A stretch of DNA of 64,000 nucleotides from Selenomonas ruminantium subsp. ruminantium ATCC 12561 (lineage in GTDB: Bacteria > Bacillota > Negativicutes > Selenomonadales > Selenomonadaceae), in contig NZ_AUJE01000005.1 of the NCBI RefSeq assembly GCF_000424065.1, positions 1 through 64,000 on the forward strand, written 5' to 3'. Below the pieces are notes generated by a model that worked only from the letters and a program-made list of their open reading frames with translations, was not told the origin of the DNA and searched no databases. Of the stretch, positions 43,960 through 53,639 are shown piece after piece. Every line of letters begins with the position of its first letter. The stretch's first letter is position 1. Made by a program: the position numbers and the translations under genes.

Positions 43960-46002
43960 ATGAAAAAGCGATTGGCGATATTATTAGGGTTGTCTATGGC
44001 TGTTTCCCTCTGGGGAACGGCTTGGGCAGCCGAACCGAACTACAAGAGCGGCACGCCTTGGCCGTACATCGACCTTGAGGGCGTTGTCACCGAAGACATG
44101 AATGCCTCGCTCAAGGATAATTTTGCTCTCGCCGTCAACAAGGACAAAATACTCAAGCTGCAAATCCCTCAAGGGTATCCCTTTGGCGGCATTGATATGG
44201 ATTTGGTACTGAAAACAAATGAAGATCTCAAAAAAATGTTCCAAGGTTCCGCGCCTGAAGGGCACGATGCCAAACTGGCCTATGACTTCTATCATCTTAT
44301 GATGGATTGGAATAACCGCAATGCCCAAGGCATAGCCCCGCTGAAAAAGATAACGGATAAGGTGGAGGCGATTCATTCCACTGCTGAGCTGAGCCGTTAT
44401 TTGGTGGATGTTCCCGCCGGGGAAAATTGGGTCGGGTTATGGGAGAGCGGAGCCGAAACGGATCCTTTGAATTCCTCCCGTCCGGTACTGCTGGCAAGCA
44501 GCTTTCCGCTGCTTCTTGATGATTCCGCCGAGTACAGCCATCTCACCGACTATGGTGCCATAAAGAAAAAGGCCAACTCTGAACTAGCCGAGAAGATGCT
44601 CGTAAAGTTAGGCTGCACCAAGGATGTGGCACGGCAGAAGATAGAGAACTGCTTTGCTTTGGAAGCGCAGCTTGCCCCTACTATTTTGACCAAGGAGGAG
44701 CAAAACAGCCCGGACGCTATCGCCCGTATGAATAATCGTTTTTCTCGGGATAAATTAAAGGAGGCTCAGGGCAAGCTGCCTATCTTGGAAAAATTAAAGA
44801 AGAACGGTTACCCGGATGCGGATGAATACCTAGTGACGATGCCGGCCTTTTTACAAAAGCTGAACGAGCTGTATACCGAGGAAAATCTGTCCCTGCTCAA
44901 AGATTACCTGATTGTCCATGAAGCAGTTGAGACTGCGGGGTTTCTTGACCGGGAGTGCTATGAGTGGAATTTTGACCGCAAAAATGCCATCTCCGGCTCC
45001 AAGGGAATGCCGCCTGATGCGGATGTTTCTGCCGCCCAGGCAGCGGATACCTTGGAGTGGCCGGTGGCGCAGCTCTACAGTGCGACCTATCTGAAAAAAT
45101 CAGACAAGGAGCGGCTAACGGCTTTGGTTGACCAAATTTTGGACGCCTATCGCGGCGTAATAAATGAGGCCGATTTCCTGTCTGCTGCCACGCGCACCAA
45201 TGCACTCGATAAACTTGCGGCCATCGACAAAAGAGTGCTGTACCCGGACAATTGGGAAAATGTCGCCTGCCCGGAGCTGAACTTCGCATCCCCGGACAAT
45301 GGCGGAACCCTGTGGCAAGCGTTGGTGGCTATCAAGGAATATGAAGTGGCCAAGAATGTCAGAAAAGCCGTCCGGCCGATTGACAAGACGATATGGGTCA
45401 TGACGCCTCAAGAGGTGAACTGCGCCTATAGCCCGATGACCAATGCCATTCACATCGCCGGGGGGTACGCCCAAGGAGCCATGTATAACAGCAATATGAG
45501 CGATGAAGAAATGCTGGGCAAGATAGGCCGCGTCATCGGTCACGAGATTTCCCATGCTTTTGACTCAACGGGGGCGCAGTTTGATAAAGAAGGAAACATG
45601 AAAAACTGGTGGACGAAAGAAGACTACGCCGCCTTCCAGAAGCGAAACGATAAGCTGGTCGCCTATTACAACAATATGCACCCATGGGCTGGGCAGGACT
45701 TCTACGGCAGCATCATGACCGGCGAAGCCGGTGCGGATATGGCAGGAATGAAAGCCATCCTGCGCGTTGCGGCGACGAAAAAAGACTTTGACTATGACAA
45801 ATTCTATCGCGCCTATGCTGCCGGCTTTCTTACAAAGGACACGCTCCAGTCTGCTTATGGGCGGATAAACGATGTTCATCCCATGCACTACCTGCGCATC
45901 AACTGCACCTTGCAGCAGTTTGATGAGTTCCTGAATTTCTATGGCATCACCGAAGGCGATGGCATGTATCTGGCTCCCAAGGATAGGGTAGCCATCTGGT
46001 AA
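43960..46002 (+). CDS. secreted M13-family zinc metallopeptidase (neprilysin/PepO-like)
   Basis: 680 residues with a cleavable signal peptide (LAILLGLSMAVSLWGTAWA), so it acts in the periplasm or outside. The catalytic core is intact: GHEISHAFD (His528, Glu529, His532) and the third zinc ligand in GEAGADMAG (Glu589); the substrate-binding motif appears as NCAYSPMTNAIHIAGG. M13 enzymes trim oligopeptides. AAGGGAGGATTTTCTG precedes ATG. Two autotransporter metalloproteases follow on the same strand, giving three exported proteases in a row; the 13-base gap to the autotransporter remnant suggests rearrangement behind its stop. Confidence 0.93.
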   Translation: MKKRLAILLGLSMAVSLWGTAWAAEPNYKSGTPWPYIDLEGVVTEDMNASLKDNFALAVNKDKILKLQIPQGYPFGGIDMDLVLKTNEDLKKMFQGSAPEGHDAKLAYDFYHLMMDWNNRNAQGIAPLKKITDKVEAIHSTAELSRYLVDVPAGENWVGLWESGAETDPLNSSRPVLLASSFPLLLDDSAEYSHLTDYGAIKKKANSELAEKMLVKLGCTKDVARQKIENCFALEAQLAPTILTKEEQNSPDAIARMNNRFSRDKLKEAQGKLPILEKLKKNGYPDADEYLVTMPAFLQKLNELYTEENLSLLKDYLIVHEAVETAGFLDRECYEWNFDRKNAISGSKGMPPDADVSAAQAADTLEWPVAQLYSATYLKKSDKERLTALVDQILDAYRGVINEADFLSAATRTNALDKLAAIDKRVLYPDNWENVACPELNFASPDNGGTLWQALVAIKEYEVAKNVRKAVRPIDKTIWVMTPQEVNCAYSPMTNAIHIAGGYAQGAMYNSNMSDEEMLGKIGRVIGHEISHAFDSTGAQFDKEGNMKNWWTKEDYAAFQKRNDKLVAYYNNMHPWAGQDFYGSIMTGEAGADMAGMKAILRVAATKKDFDYDKFYRAYAAGFLTKDTLQSAYGRINDVHPMHYLRINCTLQQFDEFLNFYGITEGDGMYLAPKDRVAIW

Positions 46003-46117
46003 AGTCGCAAACGCCGTGACCACCAGCCAGATTGACCAGGATGCAAGAACTTGTTCGCGGTGTATTACTGCGGTTATGAGGATGCTGGCACGGCAGATGC
46101 CTATGATTTTTTCAGAA
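46003..46117 (+). pseudogene. N-terminal remnant of a third metalloprotease autotransporter
   Basis: Directly after the M13 stop the sequence reads ANAVTTSQIDQ, matching the mature start of the autotransporter at 49831 (DAMTTSQIGYN). After a one-base shift near 46040 it continues KNLFAVYYCGYEDAGTADAYDFF, which lines up with KPVFDVYYYGKEEADTDAVKFF. The signal peptide and everything beyond are lost. So at least three paralogs once stood here. Confidence 0.7.
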
Positions 46118-46129
46118 GGAGCGAAAGGG

Positions 46130-49100
46130 ATGCGACGATCAAAAAAACTGGCGATTTTGGCAGCAGTTGCAATGGGGGTCCAGTTGGGCAGCCATGTTGA
46201 AGCCCATGATGCCGATAGAGTGGATTTCAATGGCCGAAAATTTATTGACTTATCTTTCTTCAATACAGGTGAAACACTGCAAGGCAAAGAGTCAGGGTAC
46301 ATACTGCCGACAGTCCTCAGGGCGGCAATCAAATCTGCCGCTACCTACTGGTCGGAGATGCTGGGCCCCAGGTCCAAATTCACCTCCCCATGGCAGATGG
46401 TGATTGTCACACAGGACAACCACCAGAATGCCTATGGCAGCACATTATCCGTAAAAGATGGAAAAATGGTCCATGAAAACTACGTTGCCCAAATGTTGCA
46501 GGGAAAATTAACTCTGGATTACCTGGATATTGAAAAACTAAAAACAGGCTTTGTTGCTGACGAGGGCACTTATTCTTTTTCCAGAATCGAAATCGGACAG
46601 CATTTCGGTGCGAATCGTGACGGTGCCCCTGAGGGGTGGTGGGTGGATGCGGATACCGTGCTTCCCACCAATGAGCAAGCTGCTGATTTTATCGGCTGCT
46701 TCCGCCATGAGCTGGTACACGCTCTGGGGGTGTCTGCCATAATAGAGAATTGTGACTGGAACGGAAATACGGTAACAGAAAAAGTTGCGTATCTCGATGG
46801 TGGAAACAAGCTGACCTTGTCCAAATTTGCATATACAGAAGACAAGGATTTTTGGAATCTTCATCTGATAGACCAGAATGGAAATCACGGCAAGCCCGGT
46901 ATGATGATTGTGACTACGGAAGGGTTTAACCGCTTAAAAGAAAAGAATCCCACGCTGAAGAAATCGGATTGCTTTATTGTCGACCTGGGAAATTTTGCCT
47001 ATTTTGTAGGGGACAATGTAACGGATGCCCTGGCAGGAGCAACCTTTAACGGCGTTTCTGGCATACCTACCAACGCTTTTGAACGGAAAAGGGCCGGTGG
47101 CTATAATGACGTCTTTGAAGGCAGCCACTTCCAAACAGCAGGCATGCAAAGCCATCGTGCCTACAGCAACTATACCTCCTTTATGGAGGTGGAACTGGCG
47201 GCTCTGCAGGATTTAGGCTATAACATCGACAGAAAGGCGTATTTTGGGCATTCCGTTTATGGAAATGGTTTGACCATCGACAATAAACAGGGATATTTTG
47301 CAAGAAATAAGGATGGCACGGCGTATCTTGCCAATATTTATAGTCAAGTTCCACTGGGATTTGGTCTGCACGTTTATGGAGCGAATAACCATATCACCCA
47401 GTCAGCAGATATTTTGACGCGAGGCACGGGCGCAGTTGGCATCCGGGTGGACGGCGAAAAAAATACGATAAGCGTTCCCGCAGCAACCGAAATCCATGCA
47501 GACGGCTATCGGGGCAAGGGCATCTTGTTTGCCTATGGCCGCCAGCAAAATCTCAATCTGGCGGGAAAGGTGACGGCCAATGGGGCAGGCGGCAATGCGG
47601 TGGAATTCAACTTTGGCTCAAGCACCAATGGAGCCCTTGATGAATACCGTGGCTCCTACATTCGCTACAGTCGTGGAGTCAGTGCTTACACCGGCGAAAT
47701 CACCAAGGCTGAAAATAAAGTCTTGAACGATATGGACGGTAACACTTACAACGCTTCTGCCGATGAATTGAAGGGGGAATTGCTTACCGACTGCAATTTG
47801 TCCGGGAAAATTGCCGGTGGCGAAAACGCCATCTATATCGGCAGGAATGCCTTTGTCAAAAATATCAACGTGAACAAAGGGGCAGAAATAAGCGGCGCTA
47901 TCACATCCGACTGGAAGCATTTTTCCGAGGAACAGGGGATTTTCGCCACGGAAAAGAGCACCACCTATGAGGAAAAAAATTATGACACCAATGTAATCGA
48001 GAAAAAGAGCGGCATCATCAAGCCTTTGAAGATACAATATAACGGAGGCGAGTATGTTTACAACAAATACATCCCCGACCTGGTGACAAACCTGAACTTC
48101 AATCTGCAGGATGGAGCCATGCTCTATCAGGGCAATATCAGCGGCTCCGACAATATGAAGATGAACGTGAAGAGCGGTGATTTGCTCTATACGGGAATGG
48201 CAGATGTGGTAAATATCAACGTGGCCAAAGGGGCTGGGCTTTACGGCGGAACTTATACCGTAAACGATATGACCGCACGTATGGGCAAGGGCTTTTCTGA
48301 TGACACAACAGGCAAATTCATCAATCATGGTACCATTGGCGCGGCCAGCCCGGATTCTGTGCTGACCGTCAACGGGAATCTGGAATCAGATGGTGTCCTG
48401 CAGGCCTATGGCGGCGGTTCTCAAGGCAATATTGCCGTCAGCGGTACAGCCAATGTAGAAGGCTCGACCGTGACGGCTGTAAATGCACTGCCTGATGAGA
48501 CATTAACCGTACTGAACGCCGGCGCGATAAACGGCAAGGTAGCAAATCCGGACGGAAAGCCCCACGCCATCACAGGGCTGCTTTCGACAACCGGCACAAA
48601 TGACGGCAAAACATTGAAGGTTACGACACAGACGGCCAACAATCTCGGCGAAATGACAGCTGAACAGGCAGAGGTCTATGATGCCATGGAAGGCATGCAG
48701 AAAAATCTTGTGGGTGATGCGCGCAGAGAAGAAATGCGCACCCTCTACAATTTGAATTCCTCCGGTGCAAAACATGCGCTTACGGAAATTGGAGCGTCCT
48801 CCGGCCCGCAGGCGGTGGCACTTACGCAGCAGAGCACTTTGGCAAGCCGTGTTATTTCCGACCGTTTGAGCACGGCATTTTCCCTGCAGCCGGTGAATGT
48901 GAATGTTCCGGTAAGTCGTTTGGCAGATGGAGAAGAAGGGGACGGCCTTAAGCTGAGCACGCAACTTCCTGTGGAACAGGATAATAATGCCTGGGTGAAG
49001 TTTACCAAGAACTGGGGCGACCTTAAAGGCGGGGCAAACTATCATGGCAGCGCGATATCGGGCGGCTATGACCGCAAATTGAGTGAAAACTGGCGGGGCG

Positions 49101-49777
49101 GTCTGTTCCTGAGCTACCAGACCACAGGCTTTGGCGCATCGTCCGGCAATGGCAATATCTATGATACGCGTTTCGGTTTTTATGCAGGTTACCATAAGAA
49201 TGCGACGGACGCCTATCTCTATGCGGACTATGGCTGGATAAAAAACAAATTGCGCCGCAGCATCGGGACATTGGGTCTGGGCGCAGAAGCGAAATATAAT
49301 TCTCATTTGATGGAAATTGGCGGCGAGTATAAGTACGACCTTCATGCCACTGACGGCAAGACCTGGCATGTCAGCCCCTATGCAGGCTTCCAGCTTTCCT
49401 GGCTGAATCAGGACGGTTATACGGAAAATGGTGCAGGTATATTCAATCAGCAGGTGGATGGAAAACACAATACTTACTTTGCCGGACAGATTGGCATGGA
49501 ATTCAAGCGTTATCTGGGACAGGGCAGCTACGGTATGCGCTTGGGCGTAAAGCATGCTTTCGCCGGAGCCGACCCGGAACTTTCCTTCCGTTACGAGGGT
49601 TATGGCGGCAAGTCTTATACCCTGCGGAACAATCAGGATAAGACGCATTTCATCTTCTCGCTATCGGGTGAAACCGAATTTGCCAAGGGATGGTTCCTGA
49701 GTGGTGAAACCTTGCTGCAGAAGGGCGCCCATGATAAGGATATTTCCGCATCTGTGCAGTTCAAGCGGGTGTGGTAA
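46130..49777 (+). CDS. autotransporter with metalloprotease passenger, first copy
   Basis: 1215 residues. Signal peptide (LAILAAVAMGVQLGSHVEA), then a zinc protease-like domain with FRHELVHALGV (His193, Glu194, His197) and, further on, MQSHRAYSNY and ELAALQDLGYNIDRK, a block also seen near the end of serralysin/leishmanolysin-like catalytic domains. The third zinc ligand of the HExxHxxGxxH type is not at its usual place; the conserved His in QSHRAY is a candidate. A repetitive passenger follows (residues about 400-950), then a 12-strand barrel from NNAWVKFTKNWGDL to the terminal FKRVW. ATG 46130 is preferred (AAGGAG at 8 bases); the longer frame runs into the remnant upstream. The next gene is a paralog 53 bases away. 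Confidence 0.9.
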   Translation: MRRSKKLAILAAVAMGVQLGSHVEAHDADRVDFNGRKFIDLSFFNTGETLQGKESGYILPTVLRAAIKSAATYWSEMLGPRSKFTSPWQMVIVTQDNHQNAYGSTLSVKDGKMVHENYVAQMLQGKLTLDYLDIEKLKTGFVADEGTYSFSRIEIGQHFGANRDGAPEGWWVDADTVLPTNEQAADFIGCFRHELVHALGVSAIIENCDWNGNTVTEKVAYLDGGNKLTLSKFAYTEDKDFWNLHLIDQNGNHGKPGMMIVTTEGFNRLKEKNPTLKKSDCFIVDLGNFAYFVGDNVTDALAGATFNGVSGIPTNAFERKRAGGYNDVFEGSHFQTAGMQSHRAYSNYTSFMEVELAALQDLGYNIDRKAYFGHSVYGNGLTIDNKQGYFARNKDGTAYLANIYSQVPLGFGLHVYGANNHITQSADILTRGTGAVGIRVDGEKNTISVPAATEIHADGYRGKGILFAYGRQQNLNLAGKVTANGAGGNAVEFNFGSSTNGALDEYRGSYIRYSRGVSAYTGEITKAENKVLNDMDGNTYNASADELKGELLTDCNLSGKIAGGENAIYIGRNAFVKNINVNKGAEISGAITSDWKHFSEEQGIFATEKSTTYEEKNYDTNVIEKKSGIIKPLKIQYNGGEYVYNKYIPDLVTNLNFNLQDGAMLYQGNISGSDNMKMNVKSGDLLYTGMADVVNINVAKGAGLYGGTYTVNDMTARMGKGFSDDTTGKFINHGTIGAASPDSVLTVNGNLESDGVLQAYGGGSQGNIAVSGTANVEGSTVTAVNALPDETLTVLNAGAINGKVANPDGKPHAITGLLSTTGTNDGKTLKVTTQTANNLGEMTAEQAEVYDAMEGMQKNLVGDARREEMRTLYNLNSSGAKHALTEIGASSGPQAVALTQQSTLASRVISDRLSTAFSLQPVNVNVPVSRLADGEEGDGLKLSTQLPVEQDNNAWVKFTKNWGDLKGGANYHGSAISGGYDRKLSENWRGGLFLSYQTTGFGASSGNGNIYDTRFGFYAGYHKNATDAYLYADYGWIKNKLRRSIGTLGLGAEAKYNSHLMEIGGEYKYDLHATDGKTWHVSPYAGFQLSWLNQDGYTENGAGIFNQQVDGKHNTYFAGQIGMEFKRYLGQGSYGMRLGVKHAFAGADPELSFRYEGYGGKSYTLRNNQDKTHFIFSLSGETEFAKGWFLSGETLLQKGAHDKDISASVQFKRVW

Positions 49778-49830
49778 GGAAATGATTTTTCAGCTGTAAA
49801 GAGGTAGAAAAATTTAGAAGGAGCAACGGA

Positions 49831-52800
49831 ATGAGAAAACCATCAAAAAAGCAAAGACTGGCAGTGGCAATCCTGCTGCAGCTGGCTATCGGCGGCAGCT
49901 TCGGTCAGGTGGATGCCATGACCACCAGTCAGATTGGTTATAACGGTAAACCTGTATTTGATGTGTACTACTACGGTAAGGAAGAAGCGGATACAGATGC
50001 TGTAAAATTTTTCAATGAATTGGGTTTGGGGAAGGGTTCTCTAAGCTATACACTGAACAACAATCTCAAAACAGGTTTGGATAATGCCTTTAGACAATGG
50101 GCTGAACTATTGGGACCGGGAGCCAAAAACCAAAAGCCGGTGCAATATTTCGTCGGGACAGTCAACCTTATCAATGCCAATGCCGCCGGATTTTCTTTCG
50201 CGGAAGGGCAGGGCGAAGAATTAGCCAACAACCCCAACAATTTGCACGATGCCCTGCAAAATGGTACTGCTATTGAATGGATGCCCGGTGTCGAAGCGTA
50301 TGACAGCAAACCAAATGGCAAGCGGGGCTTTGGCGGAATTTCTATCGGTAAGTACATGGGCATAGACAAAAGGGACGGTCAGTATGGCTGGACGGCAGGA
50401 GCTCCCTTCCCCGTGTCGCAGGAAATGGGACAGCTCGATATTACGGCCATCATGTATCACGAAATTGCGCATAGCATAGGGATTACCGCCAATACCAGTG
50501 ATACCATTGAAGTGGAGGGCATAAGCCCTACAATTTTCAGGTTTGACAATTACGCCGATAATCCCCGTTCCTTTACACGTCATTTTCATGACCAATACGA
50601 CAAGGCGCTTACGGGCAGAAATATGTTGGTTATGACCCCAAATACGGTTCGGCAGCTGCAAAACGATGCCGCACTTTTTGCCCAATTTAAGAAGAAGGCG
50701 GGTTATACCAAAGATGCTTTGGATACAGCGGATGTGTTTGTGGTCAACAATAACAACGCCTGGACGGGACGCAACGGCGCAGCCAATATGACCTTCCAGG
50801 GAGAAAATGTCACCGAGGTATTGAATGGCAAGACCTTTGCCATAGCCAGTGGAAAAAAAGTTTCTGGTATTCCTGTAAATAACTGGGAGGGCAGTAACAG
50901 TGATTCCGCTGATTTCGGTCATATTGACCTGCCGCGCAGCAATATGAGCCATCAGAAATACCGCAGTTATAATGGCTTTATCGAAGCGGAACTGGCTGTC
51001 TTGCAGGATATTGGCTATGACATCGACCGCAAGAATTTTTTTGGACACTCGGAGTATAGAGATGGGCAGACTTACACGAATACACAAGGATTTTCGGCGC
51101 GAAGTGCCGATAGAAAGTCTTATGTAAATGGCTATAACACGGCCACCTATGGTGTGGGACTACACGTTTTTGGCTCAAATAACAACATCACCCAGGCGGG
51201 AAATATCTTTGCCAAAGGTGATGCTGCCGTGGGTATTCGCCTGGATGGCCTGCATGATACCATTACCGTTCCCAAAGGTACAGAGGTTCATGGCGATGGT
51301 ATGAATGGTGCCGGCGTGCTGGTAGCTTATGGCAAGAATCATGTGGTGAATATTGATGGCACGGTTACGGGTGACGGGGAAAACGGCTCCGGCGTATGGT
51401 TTGACTTTGGCGTTAACGCCATCGGTGCCAAATTTGAATATCGTGGTTCCTATATGCGTTATAAGCGGAGCACGGATGATAATGGTCAAATCACAAAATC
51501 GTACAATGTAGGTCTGAATGATTTTGACGATTCTTTTGACGATTTCAGCATCACCGACCCTGTCGGCGGCGACCTCAACGGCAAAATGGGCACGCTGAAC
51601 GTGAGCGGTACGATTTCGGGCAAAAGGGCTGCTATCTATATGGCCAAGAATGCCTTTGTGGATAATATCAATCTAAATGCAGGTGCCAGAATTAACGGCA
51701 ATATCATAAACGACTGGAAAAATTTTTCTGAGACTGCGGACTATATGCCGTACACTGAGAACTGCACGCCTGAGGTAAGTACGCATCCAAATGCAGCTTA
51801 CACAAACACGATTTATACAGGGGGACTGATGCTCCAGTACAAGGGTAAGCTAATTCCCTATAAAAAATATGTGCCGGATTTGGTGACCAAGCTGAATTTT
51901 AATGCTGCTATGGACTATAACGGCAATATTATCGGCAAGGAAAACATGAAGATGAATGTGAATCGCGGTGTGCTCAATTTTGGTGGTACGGCTGATGTGG
52001 TCAATGTCCAGGTGGCTAAGGACGCGTCCTTGTTTGGCGGCACGTTTACCGTCAACGATATGACGGCGAAACTGGCCGATGGTTATGCCGATGACACCAC
52101 AGACAAATTCATCAATCATGGTACCATTGGCGCGGCCAGCCCGGATTCTGTGCTGACCATCAATGGGAATCTGGAGTCAGATGGTGTTCTGCAGGCTTAT
52201 GGCGGCGGTTCTCAAGGCAATATTGCCGTCAGCGGTACAGCCAATGTAGAAGGCTCGACCGTGACGGCTGTAAATGCACTGCCTGATGAGACATTAACCG
52301 TACTGAACGCCGGCGCGATAAACGGCAAGGTGGCAAATCCGGACGGAAAGCCCCACGCCATCACAGGGCTGCTTTCGACAACCGGCACAAATGACGGCAA
52401 AACATTGAAGGTTACGACACAGACGGCCAACAATTTCGGCGAAATGACAGCTGAACAGGCAGAGGTCTATGATGCCATGGAAGGCATGCAGAAAAATCTT
52501 GTGGGGGATGCGCGCAGAGAAGAAATGCGCACCCTCTACAATTTGAATTCCTCCGGTGCAAAACATGCGCTTACGGAAATTGGAGCGTCCTCCGGCCCGC
52601 AGGCGGTGGCACTTACGCAGCAGAGCACTTTGGCAAGCCGTGTTATTTCCGACCGGTTGAGTACGGCATTTTCCCTGCAGCCGGTGAATGTGAATGTTCC
52701 AGTAAGTCATTTGTCCGATGGGGAAGAAGGGGACGGACTCAAACTGAGTACGAAACTCCCTGTGGCCCAGGATAATAATGCCTGGGTGAAGTTTACCAAG

Positions 52801-53568
52801 AATTGGGGCGACCTCAAAGGCGGGGCAAATTATCATGGCAGCGCGATATCGGGTGGCTATGACCGCAAATTGAGTGAAAACTGGCGGGGCGGTCTGTTCC
52901 TGAGCTATCAGACCACAGGCTTTGGCGCATCGTCCGGCAATGGCAATATTTATGATACGCGATTTGGCGTTTATGCTGGTTATCATAAAAATGCGACGGA
53001 CGCTTATCTCTATGCGGACTATGGCTGGATAAAGAATAAATTGCGCCGCAGTATCGGAACTTTGGGACTCGGTGCAGAGGCGAAGTACAATTCCCATCTG
53101 ATGGAAATTGGCGGTGAGTATAAATACGACCTTCATGCCACTGACGGCAAGACCTGGCATGTCAGCCCCTATGCAGGCTTCCAGCTTTCCTGGCTGAATC
53201 AGGACGGTTATACGGAAAATGGCGCGGGGATTTTTAATCAGCAGGTAGATGGGAAACACAATACCTACTTTGCGGGACAGATTGGCATGGAATTCAAGCG
53301 TTACCTGGGGCAGGGCAGCTACGGCATGCGCTTGGGCGTAAAGCATGCTTTTGCCGGAGCCGACCCGGAACTTTCCTTCCGTTACGAGGGTTATGGCGGC
53401 AAGTCTTATACCCTGCGGAACAATCAGGATAAGACGCATTTTATCTTCTCGCTATCGGGCGAAACCGAATTTGCCAAGGGATGGTTCCTAAGCGGTGAAA
53501 CCTTGCTGCAAAAGGGCGCCCATGATAAGGATATTTCCGCATCTGTGCAGTTTAAGCGGGTGTGGTGA
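49831..53568 (+). CDS. autotransporter with metalloprotease passenger, second copy
   Basis: 1245 residues with a signal peptide (LAVAILLQLAIGGSFGQVDA), protease-like domain with MYHEIAHSIGI (His210, Glu211, His214), NMSHQKYRSYNG and ELAVLQDIGYDIDRK, passenger and beta barrel ending SASVQFKRVW. Compared with the first copy the protease domain is diverged, whereas the last 487 residues differ at only seven positions. This argues for recent gene conversion or selection to keep the same barrel and stalk while the catalytic part varies. GAAGGAGCAACGG precedes ATG. The two genes are probably one transcript ending at the terminator at 53585. Confidence 0.9.
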   Translation: MRKPSKKQRLAVAILLQLAIGGSFGQVDAMTTSQIGYNGKPVFDVYYYGKEEADTDAVKFFNELGLGKGSLSYTLNNNLKTGLDNAFRQWAELLGPGAKNQKPVQYFVGTVNLINANAAGFSFAEGQGEELANNPNNLHDALQNGTAIEWMPGVEAYDSKPNGKRGFGGISIGKYMGIDKRDGQYGWTAGAPFPVSQEMGQLDITAIMYHEIAHSIGITANTSDTIEVEGISPTIFRFDNYADNPRSFTRHFHDQYDKALTGRNMLVMTPNTVRQLQNDAALFAQFKKKAGYTKDALDTADVFVVNNNNAWTGRNGAANMTFQGENVTEVLNGKTFAIASGKKVSGIPVNNWEGSNSDSADFGHIDLPRSNMSHQKYRSYNGFIEAELAVLQDIGYDIDRKNFFGHSEYRDGQTYTNTQGFSARSADRKSYVNGYNTATYGVGLHVFGSNNNITQAGNIFAKGDAAVGIRLDGLHDTITVPKGTEVHGDGMNGAGVLVAYGKNHVVNIDGTVTGDGENGSGVWFDFGVNAIGAKFEYRGSYMRYKRSTDDNGQITKSYNVGLNDFDDSFDDFSITDPVGGDLNGKMGTLNVSGTISGKRAAIYMAKNAFVDNINLNAGARINGNIINDWKNFSETADYMPYTENCTPEVSTHPNAAYTNTIYTGGLMLQYKGKLIPYKKYVPDLVTKLNFNAAMDYNGNIIGKENMKMNVNRGVLNFGGTADVVNVQVAKDASLFGGTFTVNDMTAKLADGYADDTTDKFINHGTIGAASPDSVLTINGNLESDGVLQAYGGGSQGNIAVSGTANVEGSTVTAVNALPDETLTVLNAGAINGKVANPDGKPHAITGLLSTTGTNDGKTLKVTTQTANNFGEMTAEQAEVYDAMEGMQKNLVGDARREEMRTLYNLNSSGAKHALTEIGASSGPQAVALTQQSTLASRVISDRLSTAFSLQPVNVNVPVSHLSDGEEGDGLKLSTKLPVAQDNNAWVKFTKNWGDLKGGANYHGSAISGGYDRKLSENWRGGLFLSYQTTGFGASSGNGNIYDTRFGVYAGYHKNATDAYLYADYGWIKNKLRRSIGTLGLGAEAKYNSHLMEIGGEYKYDLHATDGKTWHVSPYAGFQLSWLNQDGYTENGAGIFNQQVDGKHNTYFAGQIGMEFKRYLGQGSYGMRLGVKHAFAGADPELSFRYEGYGGKSYTLRNNQDKTHFIFSLSGETEFAKGWFLSGETLLQKGAHDKDISASVQFKRVW

Positions 53569-53584
53569 TTGCGGTTAAAAAAAG

Positions 53585-53624
53585 CGGGACTGCTGCACGA
53601 TTCGGTGCAACAGTCCCGTCTTTT
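53585..53624 (+). terminator. terminator after the autotransporter pair
   Basis: CGGGACTGCTGCAC pairs with GTGCAACAGTCCCG (one mismatch) and is followed by TCTTTTT. Confidence 0.85.
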
Positions 53625-53639
53625 TCGTATTTATGGATT

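Noticed and set aside
46016..46129. N-terminal extension of the first autotransporter from GTG 46016
   Set aside because: It would put 38 residues before a proper signal peptide, lacks a ribosome binding site, and is explained by the remnant of a third paralog.
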